NCBI RefSeq assembly: GCF_905475395.1
Contig: NC_058337.1
Coordinates: 13,690,983 to 13,754,982 of the forward strand
Length of the DNA: 64,000 bases
From: Chrysoperla carnea
Lineage: Eukaryota > Arthropoda > Insecta > Neuroptera > Chrysopidae
Direction: 5' to 3'
Shown here in pieces: positions 1 to 11,885 of this stretch. The notes under the pieces are model-generated. The model was not told where the DNA came from, did no database searches, and saw only the letters and a list, made by a program, of their open reading frames with translations. Each line of letters starts with the position of its first letter. Within the stretch, counting starts at the first letter, position 1. Both the position numbers and the translations under genes were made by a program.

Positions 1-786
1 TCGTACATATTCCAGTAGACATGTATTATCTACCTGGAAAGTACTCCGAAGTTAATGAAATTTTTATAGGCTATTTGGGAGTACTCTAGGATGTCTATAA
101 TAAGTTTTCAACCTCGAGGACCCTGTGCTAACTTGAAGGAGAGGGGCAAATCAACAAAATTTTCGGACTTACAGTTTTTCGCTTATATCTCGTTACTTAA
201 GCCAATTTTGTGTTCTGGTGTAGTGAATACAAAATACTAAAGAGGTGAGTACAGATACGTATATACATTTCATTTTCTATAGTGTTTGGTATCATTTGGT
301 TTGATGTATCTTGGACTATAAATATTCCACCAAGTATATTAAATATCTATATTTTTTTAACGACTTCTATATTTTTTTCAACTACTTGTCATTTGAATCT
401 AAAGTGCAATCAAGCGTGTATCTTAGACTTTTTATCTTTTAATCATTTACAGAAATATTCCAGACCCTCCCGTATTTGACTTGGAAACCCTAACAACCGC
501 TTCAATTACCACTGTCTATTTAAAATACGAAAACATTCCTAAATCAACACACATAAATAACAAAACTGTACATAAAAAATAATTTAATCACTATATGTCC
601 TAATTTGTTAATATTAATACTTTTTCAATACATAGGGAAATAATTATATCTTTGATAACATATTATACAATATTATTACTATACATTATGTTAACAATGT
701 ATATTGAATCACCCTGTAGTTCTTCAAAAATTATTTTACCAGTTACAAATCTCAGATTTTTTTTCTCTGTTTTATGTTACATAATA
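1..786. other. AT-rich, nothing recognised
   Basis: Short frames only, with no splice-consistent exon or repeat structure that I could support. Confidence 0.6.
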
Positions 787-1299
787 GGTTGGCTGATAAG
801 TCCCCGGTCTGACACATAAATGGCGTCGCTAGTATTAAATGCATATTATTTTTATATAGTACCAACCTTCAAATGATTCGTGTCAAAATTTGACGTCTGT
901 AAGTCAATTAGTTTGTGAGATAGAGCGTCTTTTGTGAAGCAACTTTTGTTATTGTGAAAAAAATGGAAAAAAAGGAATTTCGTGTTTTGATAAAATACTG
1001 TTTTCTGAAGGGAAAAAATACAGTGGAAGCAAAAACTTGGCTTGATAATGAGTTTCCGGACTCTGTATTTTTTCCCTTCAGAAAACAGTATTTTATCAAA
1101 ACACGAAATTCCATTTTTTCCATTTTTTTCACAATAACAAAAGTTGCTTCACAAAAGACGCTCTATCTCACAAACTAATTGACTTACAGACGTCAAATTT
1201 TGACACGAATCATTTGAAGGTTGGTACTATATAAAAATAATATGCATTTAATACTAGCGACGCCATTTATGTGTCAGACCGGGGACTTATCAGCCAACC
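787..1299. mobile_element. Palindromic mariner-derived foldback element
   Basis: The element begins GGTTGGCTGATAAGTCCCCG and ends with its reverse complement. Each arm is about 235 bp and nearly perfect, separated by a unique centre of about 40 bp (around 1022-1064). Each arm carries the 5' end of a mariner transposase: MEKKEFRVLIKYCFLKGKNT is open from 963, and only the plus-strand copy continues into the centre (VEAKTWLDNEF). TA precedes the element; the 3' flank is TG, so the TA target duplication is imperfect. It is non-autonomous, and the transposase is truncated after about 45 residues. Confidence 0.85.
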
Positions 1300-1401
1300 T
1301 GTTACAGTTCTCGGAACTATCTATATTTTCAGTAATCATCATAAAATAGAAATAACCTTGTTTATTTTAAAAACAAAAAAATTTGTTTTTATTTTAGTTG
1401 T

Positions 1402-1441
1402 TGCCCATCTGCAAATTGTTCACTCAATTTGCAGATGGGCA
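1402..1441. repeat. Perfect 17-bp hairpin
   Basis: TGCCCATCTGCAAATTG at 1402-1418 is followed by a 6-nt loop (TTCACT) and its exact reverse complement at 1425-1441. No gene context is visible. Confidence 0.8.
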
Positions 1442-2157
1442 TCACTTCTTTCTGATTTTCATGATATCTCCATGGCTACTTGATTTTTCCTCTTTATCCA
1501 ATTTAATAATTTTACGCCGATTAGAAATTTTGTTCTCCAAATTAATATTAGTAATTTTGCAAATACATGTACAAACAAAATTGTATAATGAAAACTCAAT
1601 TAACTTACCTAATATTGATTCTGTACCGCGATATAAATCATATTTCGACCATAAAGTCTAAGCTAAACAAACAATATTATATTATTAGAATTCTGAAACA
1701 GTATCCATATACATGTACTTATAACGGCGTATTACGCATACGTAAATTCTACATTGATGTTTGGGGTACTATTCTGCGAAATATCTATCTACTGGAATAA
1801 AATACTTTTAACATATAAAAGAATTATTCTAGTTATTGCGAACCTCAAATCCAGAGATAGTTGTCGAAACGCATTTAAAACATTAAAAATACTAACTGTA
1901 TATGTCATTCTGATATTAAAAGGAATAAAATATTACAAAGAAAATCTACAATACTTAATTAAAAATGAAATCCACAAATATGACATCAGAGCTCAATGTA
2001 ATATACATCCAGAGTGCTCACGAATCTCATCGGTACAGAATACCACCTACAATGTGATAACTAAAATATGTAACGCAACTCCATAGTGCGTAAATTATAC
2101 TAATCAAAAAAAAGGAAAATTATAACTCCAGTTTTCAATCCAGAGAAGGAGACTGTA

Positions 2158-2655
2158 TAAGGTCGATCTTCTCCCATCTGATAACCCGATGAGACATAAT
2201 TTTTACGAAATTTTATTGATTTTTGAACACTCCTATTATTATATTTTTTTTATAACGAAAAGTATTCGAGGCTATCTTTAATGAAATTAATTTTAACCAA
2301 TTTCCATGAAGGGTTTTTTTACAGGCAAGCCTATACCATTATTTTCATAATTAAATTAGCTTTTTTTTTATATCAATTTGGATTGGTTAACAGATCGATG
2401 TAGTTGTTACCTCTATTGGCTTACACCTCTTCATTTGATATCAACAGATCTACACCGATCTGTTAACCAATCGAATTTGGTACCAGGAGAAAGATAGTTA
2501 ATTTAAGAAAATGATGGTATTGGCTTGGGTTCACGAAAAAAACTGATTAAAATTAATTAAAAATAGCCACACACAAAAAATAGTGAAAAGTTATTTAAAA
2601 ATTTTATTGTCTCATTTGATTAATTATCAGATGGGTGAAGATCAACCAGACACCG
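2158..2655. mobile_element. Large imperfect inverted repeat (foldback/MITE)
   Basis: The left arm runs from GTCGATCTTCTCCCATCTGA through GATTGGTTAACAGATCG. The right arm is its diverged reverse complement, from CGATCTGTTAACCAATC to CAGATGGGTGAAGATC. The arms are about 240 bp and meet near 2425. No coding capacity was seen. Arm similarity is highest at the outer and inner ends. Confidence 0.75.
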
Positions 2656-4123
2656 TCTCTTTTATTGAATGTATTTTTTTTTAATTTATTCCGTAAGGGG
2701 TTCAAAATAGGGTTGAAAGCTTGCATGAAATTTTATCAATTTTGAAGTAAGAATTGCAAAAAATGATATTTGAGATCATGGTTCAAAAGAAAAGTTTGCT
2801 GTATTACTTACTATTTTCAAGAAATTCAATGTTCAAAGGGCTAAAATAGGGACGAAAGTTGGTCATTTTTGAAGGTAGGATTATACAAATTGATATATGT
2901 GCTCATGGTTTGAGAAAGAAGTATACTGTATCACCAAATGCCGCCTTACTTTCCAACGGGATGTAAGTAAAGCAGATCTTTAGGGGGCGGACTAGGTGAA
3001 GATAAGCAGGTTGAAGAGTAACATTTGGGTCTTCAAAGTTGACATTGTGTATATTGCAACAAATAGAGGGGATAAGTGAGATAAAGGTTGGATCTCTAAA
3101 TGAATCAATGCTTTACTAAATGAATTATTATCAGAAGCAATTGAGAGAAAAGTATACTGTATCACTTTTTTATTTCATTCTTTAAAGGAGCACAGCGAAC
3201 TCCGTGGACGAATGCCACGTTGTTTTCAAAGGTGATGTAAGTAAAGTTGATTCTCTAGGTCTTTAAAATTGGTTCTCTAAATGAATTAACGATTCATTAA
3301 ATGAATCATTTATGGAAAACATTAAAATGAATCATAATACGAACGAAGACGTGGGCAAAAACTGGTGTAAATATAAATACACTTTTTTAACTACATTGTA
3401 ACATCATGAATCTAAATAAATTAATTAGCGAAATCATAAACGAAGTCTATTTACTGATTGTTGTTAGGCATAACCAATAATTACGAATTTTAGTTAGCCG
3501 TTGATATATATACACATATGTCCGACACGTAACACGAGAGGAGTTTTCAGATTAAGTTGACAAACATTCTGAACACAAACGGAAATGAATATCAAAGTTG
3601 TCAAGCCAACATCACTATTACAACAGCGGTGACTATTACAGCAAAGACAAGGTCCTCGTTGATTACAATTTACACGCATACATACTACCTATACACATAC
3701 GTTTATTTGTTTGTAGTAATAACAAAATTTGTATGTAGTAATGAATTCCATAGTCATAAGTGTATAAACGATACAAGTTTGCCAGTCAAAACGGTCGTAA
3801 AGCTACCGAGAATAATTTCTTTAAATTATGATTACATTTTTTTCATATAATTATAAGTGGTATGACAGTATTCAAATGAATTCATTCATATACAAATAAT
3901 TGAGAGATTGATTCATGGTAAGTATTTCACAGAATTTCTGAATACACTCAAGTTTGATGAATGCGATATGCCTGACAATGAAAATCCCTAGTTTTAACGA
4001 ACTTTACTGTTCAACTGAATCAAATGAACATACGCCAAATACGAAGCTCCAAAACATACAAAAATTGCCCCCACCCTCGTCTTAATTTTAAGCCATGCGA
4101 TATAGAAACTTGAAAAAAATATC
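2656..4123. other. AT-rich, nothing recognised
   Basis: ATGAATCA/TGAATCAT-like words recur between 3100 and 3330, without regular spacing. No gene. Confidence 0.5.
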
Positions 4124-4194
4124 GATATGTTAATTAACGTTATTTCGAACATGATATGTTAATTAACGTTATTTGGAACATGATATGTTAATTA
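4124..4194. repeat. 29-bp tandem repeat, about 2.4 copies
   Basis: The unit GATATGTTAATTAACGTTAT plus nine more bases occurs at 4124-4152 and 4153-4181, differing at one base, then partially to 4194. Confidence 0.85.
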
Positions 4195-4689
4195 AGAGGG
4201 CTATCGTCAATTTGTAAAAAATTTTGAGAGTTTACGTTTCTTGAAATATTCACCTGAGGATAAAAGTTGGAAAAATTTTATTGCATTTTTAAAGATACAT
4301 TCTACGATATATAGGTCATGTATCATAGATCATATTGAGATTTAAAAACTCAAAAGTTAAATTATTCCAAATATTAGATAGGTTCAACTTAATTACCAGT
4401 AGCAGTGTGCATTATGTCTGATCATTTACACTGAGAATTATCATTTGATGCAGATGTGAATTATCATGAACGCCTTTCAGGAGCACAATACGGCACCCCC
4501 TCCGTAAACGTTTTTTTTTTTTATATCAAAACTGAATTTTGACATCAATTCCTTTATTTAAAGGCATGGTGCAATATGGAAAGAAATATGATTTATACTT
4601 TTAATGTAAAAAAGTATCTTAAGCTACAAAACCATGAGGAAAATGAAAATGGTACGCAATTCCGATCGAAAGAAAACACATATGCATTT

Positions 4690-5290
4690 GAAAGAGTAAG
4701 GTAATTCGTAGTATTTGGGGGTGATAATTGAAGAAAAAAAGTGAAGAAGAAACCAAAATTAATAAAAGGCTTCAGAATGGAAGTAGAGACATGAGATTTT
4801 TGAAAGGGGTCATATTATCCAAAATGGGTTCAAGGAGGATGAAAGTCCGTGAATATAAGACAGTTATTATAAACTAACAATTTTGTATGGAGCTGAAACA
4901 TGGGCTGTAAAAAAAAAATGAAAATAAGTTACTGATTTGGGAAAGAAACATCCTACGAAGAATCTTTGGAGGCCAAAAAGACGAGAGTGGACAATGAAAA
5001 AGAAGAACAAATGAGAAGATAAAGGAAATGTACAGTGACCCAAATATAGAAAACTTGTCAAAGAAAGTACAGTGTACAGTTTCCCAAATATAGTAAAAGA
5101 AAGAATACCGAATAAATTGCTCACTCAAAGAAAAGGTGGTATAAGCTAAGAACGGGGCGGCCGAAGAAAAGATGATTAGAGTCCACCTTAGAAGATCTCC
5201 GACAAATAGGAGAACAGAACTGAAAGAAGGATGCCAAGAAAAATGGAAACAAAGACTAGGTAACTGGGATTTGCACCTCAAAAGTATGGA
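4690..5290 (+). pseudogene. Non-LTR retrotransposon (RTE-like) 3' end, decayed
   Basis: Across shifting frames one can read LYGAETWAVKKK, ENKLLIWERNILRRIFGG, a degraded RTNEEIKEMY, then GRPKKR before a SLEDL-like segment. This is the order seen after the reverse transcriptase in endonuclease-reverse-transcriptase non-LTR elements: the YGAETW box, then the RG/RP-K-RW tail. There are several frameshifts and stops. Dead element. Confidence 0.7.
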
Positions 5291-6250
5291 ATTGATGATT
5301 TCATTTTTCCATTCTACCCGTCACTTTACGTACGAAAAGTCTGCTCAAATTTATTTGCAGCACATAAAGGAGTTTAAGAACACAATTCATTCGCAAGACT
5401 TTGAATTATACACAAAAAAATATTGCACATCTAAAGTCTAAACGCACTGAAAAATATTACTCTGGGACTTTTTGAACTTGCGTCACTGCTACGGAAATAT
5501 GACAATGAGTAAGCGTAGGAACTCAAGTTAAAAATATCCGAGAATGTATGTTTTACAGAAAATAATCCTTTTCTAGTAGATGATGCTTTATTATCTCTTT
5601 CTGGTATAGTTGCGAATGACACAATTGACTGTCATGAAGTGTTTGAAAAAGGCATCATAACGATGAAAAATATGGTTAGGAATTTTAAAGAAATTAAATT
5701 AAAATAGTTTTTGGAAAACGAGCTTGCGCCTAACCCTGTAACCACCATGTTCGAAGCTTCTTACATGCACAATAATACACAAGCAACTTAAAAACTTTTT
5801 GAAAAAGAAAAAGTAAATTGTTTTATTGGCAAACAAAATACTGCTTACATGATCCATAGTTTACACCGGATAATAATGACAACAACAAAAAATTCCCACA
5901 ATTTTCGAAAACATTGTAGGATACTTAGGACGAAACTATGGAACAATGGTTGCCGTAGTGTTTGATGGGTACTCTGCGGGCGGCATTAAATCAGCTGAAT
6001 GTCATAGAAATTTAAACCATTATTCCCAATCTTTCCATTTAACTCTTGATAAAGAAATTGTTGTTTCCCAATAAAGTTTTTTGGGCAACAGCAAAAACCA
6101 AAAAGAATTTATCGATTTTCTAAAGCAAGTTTTAAATGATGGAAAAATAACATCTCACCAAGCCGTTTTAGATACGGACCTGATGATTGTAGAAACACCT
6201 TTGAACTTAAATAAAACTACATATACTTTCAAGTCGTAACAATGTCCAGT
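5290..6250 (+). pseudogene. Decayed repetitive ORF of a widespread insect multicopy family
   Basis: Fragments in different frames follow one another in protein order: FFHSTRHFTYEKSAQIYLQH (from about 5299), DDALLSLSGIVANDTIDCHE (about 5577), ENELAPNPVTTMFEASYM (about 5717), VVFDGYSAGGIKSAECHR (about 5953), FLGNSKNQKEFIDFLKQ and AVLDTDLMIVET (6077-6190). I recognise this as a long uncharacterised ORF that is highly multicopy in insect genomes, but cannot name a biochemical function. At least six frame breaks. Its start directly abuts the non-LTR tail upstream. Confidence 0.6.
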
Positions 6251-6259
6251 GATGTGAAC

Positions 6260-7000
6260 GGTTATCATTATTTTAACTCAACCAAGCCCAAGGCGAAGGT
6301 ACTGTAGAAACGTACAGTAGTAAAAGTCTTTCAAAAATTCATCCGAATGCAGATAAAAATATAGAACCGAAAAAATAAGACATAAAAACAGTCGTATGTA
6401 CCTGTTAAAAAATCTTAGTTCCCCGCACCGAAAAAATTCTCATTATCAACCGATATGAGGTAGTCCCAACTTCTCCGAGGCGGTCATTATGGCGACTGGA
6501 GCTCCGAATGTGACTCTGTAGTATGAATTTGAGTGCTATAGGTGATACAACCATATGAGCAGATGGGACAACTGAAGTTATTTTTCTATGAAAGTAATAT
6601 ATTTTATAACAAATTTCATATATTTTTGGTTTGAAAAGCAACATGGTTTTAAACAATCTTTCTTTAGTTGGCTCGACAGCTTATAAATATTATAGCAAAA
6701 TAGTGATGCAATTTATAACCGCATGACTAGCCGACACAAATGGAGTTATATTTCTACGAAAGTAATATATTACTATGTGGGACGTACCAGAAATTAAACT
6801 GATAATAACAGATTTTAAGCGCTTATTTTTTAAATTAAAAAAAATTCAAAACTTAATTTCATGTTCAAAGCACACGGAATAAACTGAACAACGTTGTCCA
6901 ATTCATTTCTGAATTAGATTAAATATTCATTAAAAAGTAATATTTATCAGGCACATACAATATGTCTAATCAAAGAGGTATACAATTACGTAAAATTACG
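6260..7000. other. No gene seen
   Basis: AAAGTAATATATT after TATTTTTCTATG / TATATTTCTACG recurs at about 6575 and 6750, suggesting an old duplication. Otherwise featureless. Confidence 0.4.
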
Positions 7001-7004
7001 TGCA

Positions 7005-8020
7005 GTGACCCGTGAGAGCATAAACATAAATGTGGAAAGTTTTTATGCGATGAAAATTGAAAAGCGGATCACAAATTGGATTTGTAATTTTTGCATTTTA
7101 ACCTCAAAAAATATGGAAAAAAATTTATTTATTGACAACAATCAAGAAATTGTCAATAAAAAACCAGTGGCGAACCCAACTAGTGAAATAGCAAATGAAA
7201 TTCTTAAGTTGGTCCTGAGCAATCAAACAAAAATTCAAAATGTCATGGTAGAAATGGCAATGTTGCTAGAAGGTGTTTATAAACAATATGTAGAAAAGGT
7301 CAATTCTAAAATAATTGGGGAATTGAAAGAAATAAAAAAGCAAAATCAACAACTCCTAAATGATGTATCTAGTTTAAAATCGTTAAACGTAAAATCGAGT
7401 TATTCGTACTGAAAAAAGATTTGAATATTAACAACAAAGTTAATACTGGTAATACACATACCTACGCCAGTAAACTTAAAAATAATAATAATAAAAATAC
7501 ACGTAGTGTACCTCTGGAAACAATAATACCAATAGTTAGACAACCGCTACTGTCGATGTGTTACAAAATGCTGACATGATACAACAACAACAACAAAATG
7601 TAATACCAAATACATCTAATGCTGACGGCATAACAGATACACAAACTATGATTTATAATAAAAATGATATTGTAAACATAAAAACAAATGAAGCATCGAA
7701 TTATTTGCAAAAACCTAATGAATTGGAGGCGGATAATGATGATTTTCAAGTCGTGAGCTGCAAAAGGAAGAAAAATAGTGACAGTAAGGTTATTAGAGGA
7801 AGTGGTCCAGAAAGTGATTCTCTCCAAAGTGTTGAATCCAAATGTTGGGTGTTTGAGGGGCGTTCTGATAAAACTATCCCTAATAATTAGGCTACAATCG
7901 AATCTTATGAGTAAGGGAAGATTTAAAAGTTTCCACGTTGGAGTGAATATGTCATTCAAAAATGAAATATATGAAAACGTGTCCAAAAGGAGCTTTAATC
8001 AAACGATATTTTTTTCTTAA
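7005..8020 (+). pseudogene. ORF1 (gag-like) of a CR1/jockey-type non-LTR element, frameshifted
   Basis: 7005-7412 (135 aa) has a central helical, coiled-coil-like stretch (EILKLVLSNQTKIQNVMVEM, KEIKKQNQQLLNDVSSL). 7558-7890 gives DDFQVVSCKRKKNSDSKVIR, then a CWVFEGR motif typical of insect non-LTR ORF1 proteins. After a frameshift, 7905-8000 gives GRFKSFHVGVNMSFKNEIY, the usual C-terminal block. ORF1 proteins package the element RNA. Two frame breaks make it nonfunctional. Confidence 0.7.
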
Positions 8021-8059
8021 ACAAACAGCAACCTTAAATGCTGAAACACAAGGTGGAAA

Positions 8060-8450
8060 TTGAAAATAAGGACGAATCCCAACAAAGTATATGTACACAA
8101 AAATAATCTTGTGTTATTATATACAAATATACAATGCATTAGAAATAAAATCGAGCAAATTGAGCTACTTTTAAACGAGCAACCAGAAATAGATGTACTT
8201 TCCGTTACAGAAACTTGGCTGAGTAAGAATGAAATAGACTACATAAAATTAGAAAATGTCAAAATAGCAAACTCTTTCTGCCGAACTAACTTATTACACG
8301 GTGGATTATGCATATTTGTTAAAAATCATATTAAATTCGAACAAATAACTAGTCTCAATCATTTAAATTGTGAATTAAATTTTGAGTGCACCGCGATAAA
8401 CTTATTTTAAGTTAATACTATCAGCGTCTGTATATATAGACCACCAGTAG
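8060..8450 (+). pseudogene. Non-LTR ORF2, N-terminal half of the APE endonuclease
   Basis: Reading from 8060: LLYTNIQCIRNKIEQIELLL carries the N and Q of the first catalytic block. LSVTETWLSKNE has the catalytic Glu of the TETWL motif. HGGLCIFVKN and, one frame on, SVCIYRPP are the next endonuclease blocks. One stop falls at the end of 8410. The domain stops abruptly at about 8450 and resumes at about 9320 after a gag segment. Confidence 0.8.
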
Positions 8451-8535
8451 TTTATATATTTATATTTATGTCCTATGATCCCGAGAGGGGCGTAGGGCCT
8501 CAACAAATGCTCGCTAACGAACTCGATTCTGTGCC

Positions 8536-9315
8536 ATGGACTTGAAAACATGGATACCTTCGACCAGCCAGGAAGCTCAAAAGATACCACCGAAAATGAT
8601 ACAATTGAAACATTTTTCAACAAATCAAAACAAGTTCCAAATGTGCCAGTACGTAATTCTTTTCAAATACTATCTGACGTTGACACAGATAATGAAGATG
8701 ATATGGACTCCCAAGCATCCAACGACAATGAAAACCAAAAAAAGAACGACCTCCACCTATAGTAATACATGGAAAAAACAATCGACATAAGAAGTTTGTA
8801 GCAAAAATCAATGCACATGTAAAAAAAGGGTTCCACCTAAAATATACGCAAAATAATACAAATCTATTCGTCCATGACATGGGTGAATACCAAACCTATC
8901 TTGACCATATCAAAAATAAAACACAAATAGAATATCACACGTACAGCCCGAAAAATTTACAACATCATGCATTTATACTTAGGGGAATAGACAGTTAGCC
9001 AGAAACGGAAGAAATCAAAAAAGAACTTGAAGAAAAGCACGGAGTAGTAGTGCACAATCTATTCAAGTTAAAGAATACCCGAAGAGAATTGTACTTGGTT
9101 GTAGTAAATAACAACATCACATTAAAACATTTAAATAAAAATGTAAAATATGTGTACCATACAAAAATTAGCTGGGAAAGAAGATACAACGCCCCAGAAA
9201 TAGTCAATGTAGGCGATGTCAGGCTTGGGGCCATGGAACAATTAATTGTAGATCTACGCCAGCCTGCCTAAAGTGTGCAGATCCACATCTCATCCACGAA
9301 TGCAAAAAAATGATC
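8536..9315 (+). pseudogene. Gag of a second (jockey-clade) non-LTR element inside the ORF2 remnant
   Basis: From MDTFDQPGSS (8550) an acidic N-terminus shifts frame at an A-run near 8740 into RPPPIVIHGKNNRHKKFV, then HHAFILRGIDS, one stop, and ELYLVVVNNNITLKHLNK. It shifts again near 9205 into CRRCQAWGHGTINC and CLKCADPHLIHECKK. These are two CCHC zinc knuckles and the preceding PRE_C2HC-type region of jockey gags. Three lesions in all. It is flanked on both sides by parts of a different element's endonuclease. Confidence 0.75.
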
Positions 9316-9319
9316 CACA

Positions 9320-9833
9320 AAGTAATAATAAAATTGAATAATACATTCAGTTCTCTCGATCTAAAATACGTGATACGTGAACCTGCGCGAGTTACTCAAA
9401 ACTCTCAAACTTGTATTGACAACGTAATTAAAAACAATCAGAACCTCTCTCCGGCCATAATATCCTGATAGCAAACATACAAATTAAGCATTGCCGTTCT
9501 AAACTGTACAAAACTACCCGACCAATGAGTATAGAAAAAATTAATTTGTTTCAATATTTCATAGGGCGTACAGAATGGGATCATATATACAGTATGCAAA
9601 ACATAGACGACGCATGCAAAAAATTTCACGACATCTTTCTGCATTATTATGACATATGTTTCCCGCAAAAAATAGTTAACACCCAAGAACGTTTGAAAAT
9701 AAATTGTACATGGATAACATCCAGTATCACGGTCGGCTCGAGCGCTGTAACTACGTTAAAAATTAATAAAATTTACGGGAAAATGTTCATAAACGTATTC
9801 TCTATAATAATGCCTAAATTTATGATAAAATGA
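9320..9833 (+). pseudogene. Non-LTR ORF2, C-terminal endonuclease half and linker to RT
   Basis: LDLKYVIREPARVTQNSQTC and IDNVIKNN (about 9358-9435) match the REPTRVT...T.IDNI block that ends APE endonucleases. A frameshift leads to 9525-9833, with EKINLFQYFIGRTEWDHIYS and FPQKIVNTQERLK, the pre-RT linker. No reverse transcriptase palm motifs follow, so the element is truncated there. Confidence 0.7.
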
Positions 9834-9839
9834 CAAGAA

Positions 9840-11345
9840 AAAAAGTTATTAAGCAAAAAAAGAAATTTTTGATTTTGTTACTTTTTTGCTCATAACTTTT
9901 TAAATTTTAAGTTTATCGCAAAAAGTCACATAGACATAGTCACATTGTAGCCACGACAATTTGCTACAAATTATGTCTTTACAAATTTTTTGAGAAATCA
10001 ATATTTTACGAGATACAGCAAAATATGTTTCCACCCCTTTTTCAAGATGGCGGGCGGGGGACAAGGGCGCCAACCCCACAAACTTGGGGTTAAGGTTGTA
10101 TGGACCTCCCCTACATGTCCCACAAATAAAATCGCGTCCTCCCAAAAATGTTCAGTCAATGTAACATTTCAATGGACTAAAAATTCAAATTTGAAACAAA
10201 TTTAGACCAGTTGCTTTTCGATTATACGTCAGCAAAGCCGCGGGTATCACTATTTATACTAGTATTTCAAAACATAATAATTATTACCAGAAATAAATTG
10301 AACTAATTATCTATTTTTTACTTTAGTGTAATTATAAACTAACCCTGGTAAAGATTGTTCGGTTGTGTTTATATATTAATTAAATTATGATACAGATAAA
10401 ACAGAGAGAAGCTGTTTGTCTCTGATATGATTATCTTGGTAAATCCTATTATTCTGTTTCTTTGAAGGTATTAAGGTTGGTAATAATATATACAAGTTAA
10501 CTTTAATACAACTCGCTTTTAAGAGAAAATAAACCTATTTACTAGGTTTAAGATTTTATTAAAATAAAGTATATCAAAAGTATAAATATCAACTATCAAT
10601 AATTATATTCAATAACGGATTTTATACTACCAATACAATATGGTTCTTTGAAAATTTGTTTTTGTTCGAAAAATCGAAGTAAAAACTTTTTTGTACATTT
10701 TGAGAACCGTTCCTTTATATAGATATATTCGCTCCGTGCGTGAGTTTCGTTTCCATGGCAACGATACACTACTTTAATTATAGAATTGTATGGATGCATA
10801 TATAATTGTATGGATTGCATTTAAGACTTACATTTAAAATTTAATATTCTTGTCTCACAAATTTAAATAAATAATTATGATAATTTACATTTGAAAAATA
10901 ATATTTGTTCAATTTGATTTCTTATTTTCACAAATTTTTAATGCATTAAGTTTAATTAATTAGTGTTTTTCAATAATTTTAATTTGACATTTCTATTACA
11001 TTAACATGTAAAGAATTGCAAATTAGTCATAACAGCCCCCTTTAACTCCAAAATTTTTCACTTAAAGCGCTGGCATCGATTTTATTGTCCCTACCATGAC
11101 TACGCACACAACGAATAGAATTGACTGTAATAGAAAATTTAACTGATTTTTTTAAAATTAAGTTTGATTTGAGTTTGTAACATGTAAAAACCGCATTTTG
11201 TAAATTGATTTTTGTTCAGAAAATCTTAAAGTATTCCAGATTTTGCCAAAAACTATATTGTTCCAATTTTTGTATAATCCCTCCCCTCCATATAAACAGT
11301 CAAATGTCAGTTTTTAAATCAAGTAAAACTTCTCTTGGATTTTTG
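9840..11345. other. Non-coding; one GC-rich repeat patch
   Basis: AAGATGGCGGGCGGGGGACA to about 10140 stands out in GC content and looks like part of an interspersed repeat. The remainder is AT-rich without supported genes. Confidence 0.45.
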
Positions 11346-11349
11346 GATC

Positions 11350-11415
11350 ATTTTAAAAAAGGCCTCTTGTGATTTTTTCGTTACGTAAAAAAGGCCTCTT
11401 GTGATTTTTTCGTTA
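11350..11415. repeat. Two-copy tandem duplication (~32 bp)
   Basis: AAAAAAGGCCTCTTGTGATT plus TTTTCGTTA occurs twice, separated by CGT. Confidence 0.8.
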
Positions 11416-11699
11416 AGTTCGCTTAAGTTATTGACAGTTTAACCTTGGGAAAACTGGAAAAGCGTACAAAGAAGTTGCATTGCATTTACCAAATGTACAG
11501 TGACAAACCTACCATATGGTAGGTACCGTACAGAATTTCCCTCCAGTATTTTTTAAATGTTGAGGGTGTGGTCATAATTGCCTTTATTATTTCAGAGAAT
11601 TCATCTAGCAGGGAGAATTTTTTTAAGTTGAAACACAATTACTTAGGCTAGTGCAAAAAAGCAAAATTTATTTATTTCTTAAACTACAACCGAATATAC

Positions 11700-11885
11700 A
11701 ATTAATTATTGATGTGGATGGAGTCAGTTACTTCGTTCTTATCCAAACGACGATAGTGTGATCAATTTAGCGCCCCATTATCATGTTTTTTCACACTGCC
11801 GTGGTCTGGATTAGAACCCGCAACCTCCCAGCTAATAGTCAAAGCAGTTTAAAACGCCTTAATATGGACGGTTATTGCCCGTTTT
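11700..11885 (-). mobile_element. tRNA-derived SINE, diverged copy
   Basis: On the minus strand: GGTTGCGGGTTCTAATCCAG (box-B-like), then a GGCAGTGTGA segment, then TTTGGATAAGAACGAAG and CCATCCACATCAA. The same ordered blocks occur in the better preserved SINE at 63379-63704. Box A is degraded. Ends are approximate. Confidence 0.7.

Noticed and set aside
908..1178. Two 74-codon frames on opposite strands sharing the same ends.
   Set aside because: Both are produced by the mariner palindrome; neither is a gene.
4124..4194. Possible CRISPR-like direct repeats (also 14691-14765 and 23000-23068).
   Set aside because: Units are head-to-tail with no spacers, in insect DNA; they are simple tandem duplications.
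4874..5281. A 135-codon minus-strand open frame rich in Phe and Ser.
   Set aside because: It is the antisense shadow of the non-LTR tail on the plus strand; composition reflects A-rich sense codons.
7561..7986. A 141-codon minus-strand open frame.
   Set aside because: Antisense shadow of the ORF1 remnant.
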